From assembly GCA_963845975.1 (NCBI GenBank), contig CAWJUD010000001.1:1612001-1676000 (forward strand): 64,000 bases of DNA, read 5' to 3'. The translations under genes were made by a program, and so were the position numbers. The notes beneath the pieces were generated by a model. That model was not told the origin of the DNA. It did no database searches and was given only the letters and a program-made list of their open reading frames with translations. Shown piece after piece: positions 1 to 7,149 of the stretch (its first letter is position 1; each line of letters starts with the position of its first letter). This DNA comes from JBEKIK01 sp963845975. Its GTDB lineage: Bacteria > Planctomycetota > Planctomycetia > Pirellulales > Thermoguttaceae.

Positions 1-220
1 CGGAAGCAACCTGAGCGAAACTGTGGCTGCCATTTTTGGTGAATCGCCTCAATCGGGGAGAAAATCGGTTTTTCTCATAGTCCACGGTCCGCGACCGCGC
101 CGACGAAAAAACGGCCGCGGCCATCGACGTGCTCGGCGATAGTCGATCGCCAATTCCGCCGGCAGCATCGTCAATAAAAGCGATTGCGCCCGGGCAACCG
201 AATACTTGCTTTGCCCGCTC
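1..220. other. Left edge, no supportable gene
   Basis: Both strands carry only short open frames with no recognisable motif. Nothing here resembles the tRNA-Val 3' end, so the left attachment site of the adjoining integrated element is not visible and probably lies outside the window. Confidence 0.4.
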
Positions 221-318
221 GATGCTTCCCTGGCCGGCCGATCGGCCGGCCAGGGCATCTCTCATTGTGGTGCTAGGGGTGGAAGCCACTCTGCCCGATA
301 ACAACAGGGTGTTTCATT
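221..318. repeat. Hairpin repeat, copy A
   Basis: This is an imperfect copy of the element at 962-1057. It starts with a strong hairpin whose arms are built on CTGGCCGGCC and GGCCGGCCAG, closed by GATGC and GCATC, and continues into a conserved tail ending in GTTTCATT. Read on the minus strand it begins 7 bases after the stop of the 157-residue gene, just as the second copy abuts the recombinase stop. Confidence 0.8.
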
Positions 319-325
319 CGCTCTA

Positions 326-799
326 TTAAATATGTTTGATATGGGGGACCTTAGGATCATGCCAATGAGCCGGCCATTCTTTGCGATCATAAAAGTACTG
401 AGTGTATTTTATGTCACAAGTATCCAGATCGAATTGGAACCAGTCGCCTTGAAAGAATACGACAAATTTATCAAAATCCGACAGATCCTTTAGCTCCCAA
501 TATTCTTTCATTTGAACATTAAGAATCGCACACAGTTTGTTAAATAAGTCGATTATTTCCTCTTTGGTAAGACCGGCAATCGCCGCCTCGTATTTCTTCT
601 CGGCTTCCTTTTTACGGGCTTCGTAACGCTCTATTATCGTCTCTGCTTTCTCTTCTGCTACCACGGGATTTTGTTGACTACGGCTTTTAAAAACTGGATT
701 TCCTATGAAGGGACCATTGGCAGCTAAACCGAGAAAATAGGCTCCGTCAAATTCAAATTCTCCAATTTGTTCATCTAGTTTTCGGTATGTTATTTTCAC
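326..799 (-). CDS. Hypothetical protein, 157 aa
   Basis: I do not recognise this protein. It is acidic and aromatic-rich. Residues 50-80 form a predicted charged helix (alternating Glu, Lys and Ala) and the C-terminal third is rich in Trp, Tyr, Phe and Asp. There is no signal peptide or membrane segment. The start is a GTG with a GGAG box about 8 bases upstream on the minus strand. It lies directly after a duplicated 3' end of the recombinase gene and is followed by hairpin repeat copy A. It therefore looks like a gene carried in as a unit with that repeat. A cargo gene of the mobile element is the simplest reading; no function can be assigned. Confidence 0.6.
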   Translation of the reverse strand: MKITYRKLDEQIGEFEFDGAYFLGLAANGPFIGNPVFKSRSQQNPVVAEEKAETIIERYEARKKEAEKKYEAAIAGLTKEEIIDLFNKLCAILNVQMKEYWELKDLSDFDKFVVFFQGDWFQFDLDTCDIKYTQYFYDRKEWPAHWHDPKVPHIKHI

Positions 800-814
800 A
801 ATGATTCTCCTTTT

Positions 815-961
815 TTATTTTGGCTGTGGTAGATTTTTCAGTGTGTCGGCCATCGCTTGCGGATTGATGTAATGGTTCATGGTTGTGGTTAGTGAAGTGT
901 GTCCAAGTGCGGCCTGTGCTATGTATGGGTTGATCTTGGCAAGCTCCGTGGCCATGCTCTT
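815..961 (-). pseudogene. Duplicated 3' end of tyrosine recombinase gene
   Basis: The roughly 48 residues encoded here match the C-terminus of the recombinase at 1058-2464 with a handful of substitutions. They include the region after the HxxR box, the LGH box and the TTMNHY tyrosine motif, and end in the same NLPQPK tail and stop. DNA similarity covers about 816-961 against 1056-1203 and stops abruptly at GCTCTTA, where hairpin repeat copy B takes over. The fragment has no start of its own and cannot encode a working enzyme. It is best read as a duplicated gene end left by an insertion or tandem duplication. Confidence 0.75.
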
Positions 962-1057
962 ATGATGCTTCCCTGGCCGGCCAATCTGGGCCGGCCAGGA
1001 GCATCGTGGTGGTGCTTGGGTGGAATGCACTCTGCCCGATAACAACAATGTGTTTCA
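962..1057. repeat. Hairpin repeat, copy B
   Basis: This is the second copy of the roughly 97-base element, starting GATGCTTCC and ending GTTTCATT. Its hairpin arms GATGCT..CTGGCCGGCC and GGCCGGCCAG..AGCATC pair over about 17 positions with one small bulge. It touches the recombinase stop codon (1058-1060) on one side and the duplicated recombinase end on the other. Confidence 0.8.
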
Positions 1058-2464
1058 TTATTTTGGCTGTGGTAGATTTTGCAGGGCATCGGTAATCGCT
1101 TGCGGGTTGACGTAATGATTCATCGTTGTACACAGAGACTTATGTCCAAGCACGGCCTGCGCGACAAAAGGATTGATCCGGGCAAGCTCCGTGGCCATGC
1201 TCTTACGAAGTGCGTGAAAACCGTAGCGGTGAGTCTCGGGGATCTTCGATGCCTTGAGCATGCGGCGGCGGCATGATTGCAGATAATCGAAGCCATGCGG
1301 CCAGGGGAAAATTTTCGGACATGTCTCCTGAAATTTTCTTAGCGGTTCGATGGCCTGGAGCGCTGCTTTGGATAAAGTGAATTGGTGAGAGTCACCGCCC
1401 TTGTAACAGTCGCCGGGGACGCTGAGCACATTCCCCTCCAACATCGGCCAGCGCAACCGCATGATCGAACCAATACGCAAGCCCGTGTTGTAAGTGAAAA
1501 GAATTAAGGCCCTCCACCATGCCGCGGGCGTCGTGCCATCAAGTTGCGGAACGGTCGCGGTTTCCGCTGCCTGTAGCCACAAGGATATTTCGTCCAGACC
1601 GAATGAATCGGTAGGCGGTTTGTTTCGCCGGCGGGGCTTGTTCAAATACGGCGGATCCGGCAAGAGTCCTGCGCCGAGGCGGTTTTTTTGAGTACGCGGA
1701 CCCAGGCGGTCGAAAATCATTTGCAGGTGAATACAGACCTTGCGGCAAGTATTGGGAGAAATATTTTCACCACGCCGAGTAAGACGCTGGGAGAGCGCCT
1801 TGACGAACTTCGCGCAAATTGGCGCTCCAATTTGATTGATCGGCGGATCTCCTGTGTAAAACCTCCATAATTTCAAGGCGTTTTTATATTCCTTGAATGT
1901 GCCGGCGCTTGTGGATTTTGGCTCCAGGCAAATCGGGCGTATGTATGTCGTGTAGAATTGGGTGAGCGTCATTTCCGGAGACAAGGGGGCCTCGTCGGGT
2001 TCGGGCTCCGATTTAATTTTGGTTTTTTTCGTGGCCTCGTTGAAACACTTTTTCCAATATGACGGATAGGAAGCCTGCCAGTGCCTAATCGTGGTTGGCT
2101 TTAGAGTCAAAACTTTCGCGACTTCATCATGCGTCAGACCCTTGGCGATTAATTTTGCGGCCGCGTTTATGCCGATTACGGCCTCCGATGTCAAACCCGG
2201 GTCGATCGCTGGAAGTTTGATCGGCGGCAAAGTGGCTTCGATGCCCAATCTTTCGCGGGCTTCTGAAAGTAGGCCGATCCAATTTTTTTTATGCCGATAC
2301 TGAAATGCTTTTAAAGTGTTAAGTGAAATATTGGCTTCATGCGCGGCCTGGACGATCGTTTTACCTTGGACAACGGCCAGGGCGGCGTAGTAATGGGATA
2401 AAATTACCCGGTCCGCCGGCGGGCGTGATGGACGGGGCTTGGTTGGTTTTACCGCGGCGATCAT
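1058..2464 (-). CDS. Tyrosine recombinase/integrase, 468 aa
   Basis: This is a site-specific DNA recombinase of the phage-integrase family. The catalytic domain shows the first arginine in a TGLRIGSI segment near residue 330, the H417-A-L-R420 box, H441 in LGHKSL and nucleophile Y451 in TTMNHY. The N-terminal 150 residues carry two helix-turn-helix-like stretches (around residues 35-65 and 110-135), unusual for a plain integrase and suggestive of extra DNA contacts. A GGAGGTGA box lies just ahead of the ATG, and the start overlaps the end of the upstream 106-aa gene, so the two are probably co-translated. Its 3' end is duplicated at 815-961. It is the second recombinase of this element, distinct from the tRNA-proximal one at 10689-11915. 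Confidence 0.9.
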   Translation of the reverse strand: MIAAVKPTKPRPSRPPADRVILSHYYAALAVVQGKTIVQAAHEANISLNTLKAFQYRHKKNWIGLLSEARERLGIEATLPPIKLPAIDPGLTSEAVIGINAAAKLIAKGLTHDEVAKVLTLKPTTIRHWQASYPSYWKKCFNEATKKTKIKSEPEPDEAPLSPEMTLTQFYTTYIRPICLEPKSTSAGTFKEYKNALKLWRFYTGDPPINQIGAPICAKFVKALSQRLTRRGENISPNTCRKVCIHLQMIFDRLGPRTQKNRLGAGLLPDPPYLNKPRRRNKPPTDSFGLDEISLWLQAAETATVPQLDGTTPAAWWRALILFTYNTGLRIGSIMRLRWPMLEGNVLSVPGDCYKGGDSHQFTLSKAALQAIEPLRKFQETCPKIFPWPHGFDYLQSCRRRMLKASKIPETHRYGFHALRKSMATELARINPFVAQAVLGHKSLCTTMNHYVNPQAITDALQNLPQPK

Positions 2465-2781
2465 ACTTCACCTCCTGCCGGTCCACGGGCGTGGGAAGTG
2501 AGCGCGGAAGTGATTGCCGACCGATCGCGGCCATTAGAGAATTCCGTTTTTAGATGCCTCATTACAATTGCCCATGATTCAATGGGCCGGTGATCTTGTA
2601 CAAGGGCCATTAACTGCGCTGAGTTATGTGCCCGGGCGCAGCCCAGCGCCATGGCCATGTTCAGGTTTTTAGCATACAACCTGGCAGAGAGAATCTCTGC
2701 CGGCACGTCCCATAGTCGTTGCGGTCGGAATGTGGGAGGCATCACACAAAGATAGACCGCCTGCTTGCCTTTAAGAGGCAT
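2461..2781 (-). CDS. Hypothetical protein, 106 aa
   Basis: This small basic protein is not recognised. It has a helical, Ala/Leu/Met-rich middle (NMAMALGCARAHNSAQLMAL) and no signal peptide. Its last codons overlap the start of the downstream recombinase gene by 4 bases, which implies translational coupling. Both are probably expressed from the minus-strand promoter at 2959-2988 through a structured leader. A regulatory or accessory role for the recombinase is an inference from this coupling only. Confidence 0.55.
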   Translation of the reverse strand: MPLKGKQAVYLCVMPPTFRPQRLWDVPAEILSARLYAKNLNMAMALGCARAHNSAQLMALVQDHRPIESWAIVMRHLKTEFSNGRDRSAITSALTSHARGPAGGEV

Positions 2782-2830
2782 GACAGCCTGCCTTTCCGTC
2801 GCGCTTCACAGCGCAACAAAAAATCTCCAG

Positions 2831-2903
2831 CCCAGTTGATCGTTGTAAGGAGGCCTGTAAGGGCGCCTGCGCGTAAGTCGCCTTATGCGCACGGTCAACT
2901 GGG
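2831..2903 (-). promoter_or_regulatory. Leader hairpin, possible attenuator
   Basis: A 13-base inverted repeat with one mismatch (CCCAGTTGATCGT and ACGGTCAACTGGG) encloses about 47 bases that contain further GC-rich pairings. On the minus strand it lies between the promoter at 2959-2988 and the start at 2781, and is followed shortly by GGAGATTTTTTG. This layout resembles a transcription attenuator, but the T-run is separated from the stem by several bases. Confidence 0.3.
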
Positions 2904-2958
2904 TTGGAGCCTTTTTGATTTTCATGGTTTTCCTCACAGCAGAATCCTTACGCCCGCA

Positions 2959-2988
2959 ATTTTATCCTCGGGCAGCTATCCATGTCAA
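2959..2988 (-). promoter_or_regulatory. Sigma70-type promoter for recombinase operon
   Basis: On the minus strand TTGACA (2983-2988) and TAAAAT (2959-2964) are separated by 18 bases. The promoter points to the 106-aa gene and the recombinase gene. Confidence 0.45.
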
Positions 2989-3027
2989 GAGGGGCGAAAA
3001 CCCTGCAATTTACGGCGAATGGTATGG

Positions 3028-3104
3028 TATAATGCGGCTTAAAATCTGGCCGATCACACACCTAAAAAACGGTGCTTTGCCCTTGTGATCGGCCAGTTTT
3101 TTTT
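3028..3104 (+). ncRNA. Candidate short RNA: promoter box, hairpin, T-tract
   Basis: TATAAT at 3028-3033 is followed about 13 bases later by a 13-bp perfect stem (CTGGCCGATCACA at 3046-3058 pairing with TGTGATCGGCCAG at 3084-3096) and a run of eight T. This is a textbook intrinsic terminator placed almost at the predicted transcription start, so the product would be only about 60 bases. No good -35 box is seen. It could equally be a terminator insulating the gene at 3245. Confidence 0.45.
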
Positions 3105-3244
3105 GTTGATATTTCGCCCGAAATGTGCTATCTTTTCAGATAAGGCAATGCACCGGTTAGATCTTTCCCAGGGCATTGCCGCATCTATTTTCTGCCGGCT
3201 CCGCGCGGCCGTGCTCCGGGTTCTCTACTCCGGAGCATCTTTGA

Positions 3245-3766
3245 GTGATAAAAAAATATTTAGAGACTGAAATCCGGCGATTGCTGGAAACCGGCAAGCT
3301 TTCACACCGGAAAATCTCTCGCCTTACGGGCGTATCTCGCGGCACAATAGACGGAATTTCCAATGGCACCCGAAAACTTAAAGACCGCAATGGCAGATCC
3401 AACCTAAGCGAAGATGCTTTGGAATTATATCTGGCTTCACAGGATATACCCAAACGCTGCCAAGAGTGCGGGGCAAAAGTAGTGCTACCCTGCCGGCATT
3501 GCGCAGCCCGGGCCTTTGCCGCCAAAAATAAAAAAAGGCCGAGCGATCGCGGACCCCCGATCATCTTGGGTTTGGAATTGAAACCAGAACATAAAGCACG
3601 CTATAAAGAGGTCCGGCGAGCTCGGTGCGAAGCCAGTCAGCCGGCCGGCGTAGTGCAAGAAGTTCAGGCAGGTCCGAAGATCCGCCGGCGGCGGCGGGAA
3701 AATTTTCAGGGGTCAATCGACGGGTGTTTCGACCGCATCGATTTTACCGGCGGCATCAATCAATAA
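3245..3766 (+). CDS. HTH and zinc-ribbon small regulatory protein
   Basis: The N-terminal half (about residues 8-45) is a helix-turn-helix resembling resolvase/Xre-type recognition helices, including SHRKISRLTGVSRGTIDGI. It is followed by CQECGAKVVLPCRHC near residues 72-86, a four-cysteine zinc-ribbon pattern. Small proteins with this HTH plus CxxCG..PCxxC layout recur in planctomycete genomes. The C-terminus is a basic, Arg-rich tail. The start is GTG with GGAG about 9 bases upstream. It is the only plus-strand gene inside the element and its 3' end overlaps the minus-strand 64-aa gene by 54 bases. A DNA-binding regulator of the element is likely; its target is unknown. Confidence 0.65.
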   Translation: MIKKYLETEIRRLLETGKLSHRKISRLTGVSRGTIDGISNGTRKLKDRNGRSNLSEDALELYLASQDIPKRCQECGAKVVLPCRHCAARAFAAKNKKRPSDRGPPIILGLELKPEHKARYKEVRRARCEASQPAGVVQEVQAGPKIRRRRRENFQGSIDGCFDRIDFTGGINQ

Positions 3767-3907
3767 GACAGCGCCTCCCCTGGTCTCGTTTAAGATGACG
3801 GCCATCTTGGCCTCGATGCCTTCTAAAAGAGCTTCACAACCAATCCGCAAATAAAGATCGATCGAATCCCTCAAGTTTTCGAGTTCGATAGCATAGGCTG
3901 GCCGCAT
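3713..3907 (-). CDS. Small phage-type protein, 64 aa
   Basis: This small protein, not recognised, begins six bases after the stop of the tape-measure C-part gene on the same strand, as expected for a tail operon. It starts MRPAYAIELENLRDSIDLYLRIG, is helical and weakly acidic, and has no membrane segment. Genes just after a tape measure often encode distal tail or tail-tip parts, but nothing in the sequence supports a specific role. Confidence 0.45.
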   Translation of the reverse strand: MRPAYAIELENLRDSIDLYLRIGCEALLEGIEAKMAVILNETRGGAVLLIDAAGKIDAVETPVD

Positions 3908-3913
3908 GATCGA

Positions 3914-5302
3914 TTATTCATCGAAAAGTTTTACCAATTGTCGCAGGACCGGCAATTGCTGGGCCAGCTTGGTGTTTATGTCGCGCAATTCTTTGACTGA
4001 ATCCGCCGCAAGTTTTGTCTTGGGATCGCCGATGTTCAACTGAGTCATCAAGGCGTGGGCCTCGCGGCTGCCGAGGGCCATTGCGCCCAGGGGATGAATC
4101 GCCGGCGTTTCCTCTTTTAAGGCGCTGGTTGCGGACTTCCGCAGACGTTTGGCCGCTTTTTGGAATTCGTCGTTTGTGATGTCTCCGGCCTGCCGGGCCT
4201 GCGCGAGCCTGGTCATGTTGTCGGCGTAATCTGAGAGCGGATCGGAAATTCCTAGACTTGATTTTTGACTTTTGACTTCTCGATAGTAATCATCGAGATG
4301 TTTCTTTTTTAATCTGGAAAGCGTCTCGGCATTAAGCATTTGCTTCTTGAATAGATCCTGATCGTGCTCCATTTCGCGGCTATATTTTTCTTCCGGGCGC
4401 TCCATGGCTTGCGTTAGAGAGTCGGCCTCGTGCCGCTGCCTTTGACGTTCTTGATCCCTCTCCCGCTGTTCTTCTTGTCGTTGTTTTTGCGAATCCAAGG
4501 CAGAAATGCGGTAATCATATGCCCACAGTTTTGCCTCCTTCAATGGATCACCCTTTAAGGTATCCGCAAATTCACTCCTTTTCCTTGCCCTCACGGCGTT
4601 CTCGCCGCCGAGTTCATCATCCATATTTTGGAGAATTTTATCGGCCTTATCGCTTTGTTCCTTTACGAGATCTGATCGTTTTTGTTTTTGCTGTTGGCCG
4701 ATGCGTTTTTTTTCATTGATGTCGGCAAATTGGATATTCCGATCTTCGCTTTCCCATTGTGCGGCCAGTTTATCCAGCGAATCTCCGCCGGTTATAAGGT
4801 CTTTCCCTTTTGCCCATCCACCCGAAAACAACCGCATTGCTTTGGTCATTGCATTCACATTACCGCCCCCCAGAGCTCCGCCGGATATTTTATCTAGGGC
4901 TCCCACCGCCGGCGATTGCATTGCCGTCAAAGCCATGTCAGCCATAGTATTTTTCAAGTTCTTCCAGGAATTGCCCAAGGCATTAGATCGGGCCACGTCT
5001 TCCGGTTTAATGATCTCATGCTCGCCGAGCAAGTTGAGATATTCCTGCATGAGTTTTAGGGTGGGGATCATTTCCGCGCCACTTTTTCCGAAAAGTTCCA
5101 CGGCAATATTGGCACGGTCGGCGGGATTTTTTATATTGTCGAAGGCCGCGGCTACTTCACTTAATGCCGCTTCCAAGGGCTTCGCGGCCAGCTTTTCAGG
5201 ATCAAGGCGCATGCTTTCAAAAGCGCTTTGCTGTTTGGGCGATAATTCGGCCATTGAACGTTGAAACCGGGAAAGCATCATGGGGTCGAAGCCTGCGCCC
5301 AT
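3914..5302 (-). CDS. Phage tail tape-measure protein, C-terminal part
   Basis: Residues about 45-85 carry the tape-measure hallmark: a helix with NPADRANIAVELFGKSG followed by AEMIPTL. The rest is long charged helix (residues 200-330 rich in Gln, Glu, Arg and Lys), as expected of a coiled tail ruler. In siphophages and myophages this protein sets tail length and lies in the tail tube. At 462 residues it is short, but its start overlaps the stop of the N-terminal part by one base (TGATG), giving about 670 residues for the pair. Homology of the LFGKSG segment is clear to me; the split into two genes is unusual. Confidence 0.7.
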   Translation of the reverse strand: MGAGFDPMMLSRFQRSMAELSPKQQSAFESMRLDPEKLAAKPLEAALSEVAAAFDNIKNPADRANIAVELFGKSGAEMIPTLKLMQEYLNLLGEHEIIKPEDVARSNALGNSWKNLKNTMADMALTAMQSPAVGALDKISGGALGGGNVNAMTKAMRLFSGGWAKGKDLITGGDSLDKLAAQWESEDRNIQFADINEKKRIGQQQKQKRSDLVKEQSDKADKILQNMDDELGGENAVRARKRSEFADTLKGDPLKEAKLWAYDYRISALDSQKQRQEEQRERDQERQRQRHEADSLTQAMERPEEKYSREMEHDQDLFKKQMLNAETLSRLKKKHLDDYYREVKSQKSSLGISDPLSDYADNMTRLAQARQAGDITNDEFQKAAKRLRKSATSALKEETPAIHPLGAMALGSREAHALMTQLNIGDPKTKLAADSVKELRDINTKLAQQLPVLRQLVKLFDE

Positions 5303-5937
5303 CAGCCGGCTTGTGGATTCCGGCCTTGCCCCAGCATAAGCGATTCACGTCTGACGTTCTGTGCCAAATTCTGGCGATCAAGAAATGTCTTTAAGGTGAA
5401 CCCGCCAGCTATGGCCCCCGCCGTTATGAGAGGATGCCCCATGGCCAGGGCACCCATACTTGAAACCATACCACCCAGTCCCGCTCGATCGCCAACTTGA
5501 TAAGCAATATCACGGGTTGCACTGGCCAGGCTATGAATTACTTTTTGCTTAGAATCGCCGATCGCGGCGGCGGTCTCGGCCGCTTCCCGGCTGAGTTCGA
5601 CCCGCATGGAATTGCCCCAGGGCAGCATTTCTTTCCAGCGCATTTGATTGCGGAGGGACTGATCTTTGCCTGTATTGGCCCCGGTGAGCATGAGGTCTTG
5701 GGGATTGAATAAGCCTCGTCCATCCTTATTCAGGTCGGCCAGGGCCGACTTCCAGGCCCGGGTCTCGGCTACCGATCGCTCCATGACCTGCTTTTGGGTG
5801 TCGAAACCGCGCTTGAACTTTTGAAACTCTTCCTGAAATGAAACAAAGCCGTCGCGCCCGGCCTCGCGCATGTCGGCTTTGAACCGGGCGGCGTTTGTGA
5901 GAAGATCGATGCGGATTTCACCGGCTACGCTGGACAT
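5302..5937 (-). CDS. Phage tail tape-measure protein, N-terminal part
   Basis: The opening residues (GEIRIDLLTNAARFKADMREA) match the start of many tape-measure proteins, which begin with a short beta strand followed by a helix with FKADM-type motifs. Further on is a coiled helix (residues 30-70). Near the C-terminus a hydrophobic stretch (residues 165-190, Gly/Ala-rich) resembles the membrane-active segment of such proteins. It ends TGATG into the next gene, so translation of the two halves is coupled. Whether this is a true gene split or the result of a lost base cannot be decided here, but the clean stop-start overlap favours a natural split. Confidence 0.65.
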   Translation of the reverse strand: MSSVAGEIRIDLLTNAARFKADMREAGRDGFVSFQEEFQKFKRGFDTQKQVMERSVAETRAWKSALADLNKDGRGLFNPQDLMLTGANTGKDQSLRNQMRWKEMLPWGNSMRVELSREAAETAAAIGDSKQKVIHSLASATRDIAYQVGDRAGLGGMVSSMGALAMGHPLITAGAIAGGFTLKTFLDRQNLAQNVRRESLMLGQGRNPQAG

Positions 5938-6134
5938 GCTTCACCTTTTTGTGGTACAAAATGTTTCGCAGGGGAGCGGTTCGGAGGAAACCGCTCCCCG
6001 GAGTTTATCGGGTGAACCGTGAAATACACCCGATAGGCCCGGGGAACTGCCGCATAGTTGAAACCAAAAAAACTACCGGCGTTCGCGCACGGGCTGTTTT
6101 CAGATCGGCAATGCCTTAAAAAACCGATCAAAAA

Positions 6135-6437
6135 TTAAACATGAGCGAATCGGTCCATTAGTTTTTTGACTGTGTTGCGGAGTTCCTGGATAGCCTTTTC
6201 GTTTGCCGCCGGCGGGGCGTCGTTTCGGGCCAAAGTATCAAGCCCTTCACTTGCCAACCACTTTTCCTGCCAGCGCTTGTTCCGCTGCCAAAACATAGGA
6301 ATGATGGCAGCCGTGCTTGGGTAGCCTAGTTCATCGTACCCCAAACCAATCAAGGCATCGATAAGATCGGTGCGGATTCTCTCCAGAGCTTCGGCGGCGG
6401 TCTGAGCGGCTTGCACGAGTCGCTCGTGGCGGCGCAA
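6135..6437 (-). CDS. Downstream frame of frameshift pair (tail chaperone candidate)
   Basis: From about 6437 the coding signal moves to this frame (RRHERLVQAAQTAAEALERI onward to the stop at 6135), giving a helical protein with Trp-rich middle (FWQRNKRWQEKW). It has no good start of its own. It joins the upstream frame at GGATTTTTTG, so product would come either from frame slippage at the T-run or from a gene broken by one extra T. The combined length would be about 193 residues. It lies directly upstream of the tape-measure genes, where tail assembly chaperones are normally encoded by a frameshift pair. Confidence 0.45.
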   Translation of the reverse strand: MRRHERLVQAAQTAAEALERIRTDLIDALIGLGYDELGYPSTAAIIPMFWQRNKRWQEKWLASEGLDTLARNDAPPAANEKAIQELRNTVKKLMDRFAHV

Positions 6438-6714
6438 AAAATCCCTCCAGATCCAGGCGGAGTTGCAATTCGGTTTCCAAGATTTTGAGAAAATCTTTTT
6501 GGTTGGCTTCCGCAAAGTCGGGCATCGTGGACAATTGCCCGGGTTTTAATTGTTGGGGCGGACCGGCTGCGATTGCATCCAGCCGGGCGTCGAGGCCTGC
6601 GCGGTCGGTTAAAAGTTTATCGATCCGCTGGTTAAGATCTTCGGCCTCTTTTTTCAAAGGCTTCGATAACCAGGCGTCGAGATTGAGCGGGTGCAATTCC
6701 GTCCAGTTTTTCAT
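6331..6714 (-). CDS. Upstream frame of frameshift pair (tail chaperone candidate)
   Basis: The first 95 residues look like real helical protein (LNLDAWLSKPLKKEAEDLN onward). After the T-run near 6437 this frame turns into a low-complexity Arg/Ser-rich tail of about 33 residues up to its stop, typical of out-of-frame reading. The two frames overlap in the region of GGATTTTTTG. Position just ahead of the tape measure suggests a G/GT-type tail chaperone pair; a simple one-base indel explains the data equally well. Confidence 0.45.
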   Translation of the reverse strand: MKNWTELHPLNLDAWLSKPLKKEAEDLNQRIDKLLTDRAGLDARLDAIAAGPPQQLKPGQLSTMPDFAEANQKDFLKILETELQLRLDLEGFFAPPRATRASRSDRRRSSGENPHRSYRCLDWFGVR

Positions 6715-6766
6715 AATTTTGAATCCTTGTTTTATTTGCTGGCGGTCTTAAAGTCGGCGATAGATA

Positions 6767-7129
6767 TTATTCGGCCGGTAAAATTCCCAAATTGATGAGC
6801 AGCCTTTTCCGCTCCCGGATCTGAGCCCGAAGCTCGGCGTTTTCTTTCAAAAGCCGGTAGATTTCCCGCTGTTTGGAAATGGATCGATCGGCGTTATTTT
6901 CGGGACTTGCAGCGGCCGCGGCTTGTGGGGATGGTCCACCAGTTGTGGAATTTTGCGGCCGGTCCGATGGGGAAACGTTTTTTGCCCCCGCGCCGATCTG
7001 CGGCGGTCCTGCATTCGCGTTTCGGAACTGAGATTTTGAAACCAGGCGGTAAATAATCGGGTTGGACGGATCGATCGGCACCCGGTCAAATTCCATCGCT
7101 CCGCTGTCATCTCTCAGCATGTCGATCAT
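6767..7129 (-). CDS. Phage-element protein with C-terminal coiled coil
   Basis: A 120-residue protein of unknown function. The N-terminal 40 residues contain a compact IDPSNPIIYRLVSK segment. Residues 45-80 are a Pro/Ser/Gly/Ala-rich linker and the last 40 residues form a predicted coiled coil (KQREIYRLLKENAELRAQIRE). This shape suits a small structural or assembly partner. It is 21 bases downstream of the 250-aa gene and 52 bases upstream of the frameshift pair, on the same strand and clearly one operon. Confidence 0.5.
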   Translation of the reverse strand: MIDMLRDDSGAMEFDRVPIDPSNPIIYRLVSKSQFRNANAGPPQIGAGAKNVSPSDRPQNSTTGGPSPQAAAAASPENNADRSISKQREIYRLLKENAELRAQIRERKRLLINLGILPAE

Positions 7130-7149
7130 GGTTCACCACTAGATTAATT

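Noticed and set aside
221..1057. Hairpin repeats as integron attC sites
   Set aside because: The expected RYYYAAC and GTTRRRY boxes are absent and the recombinase lacks visible integron-integrase features.
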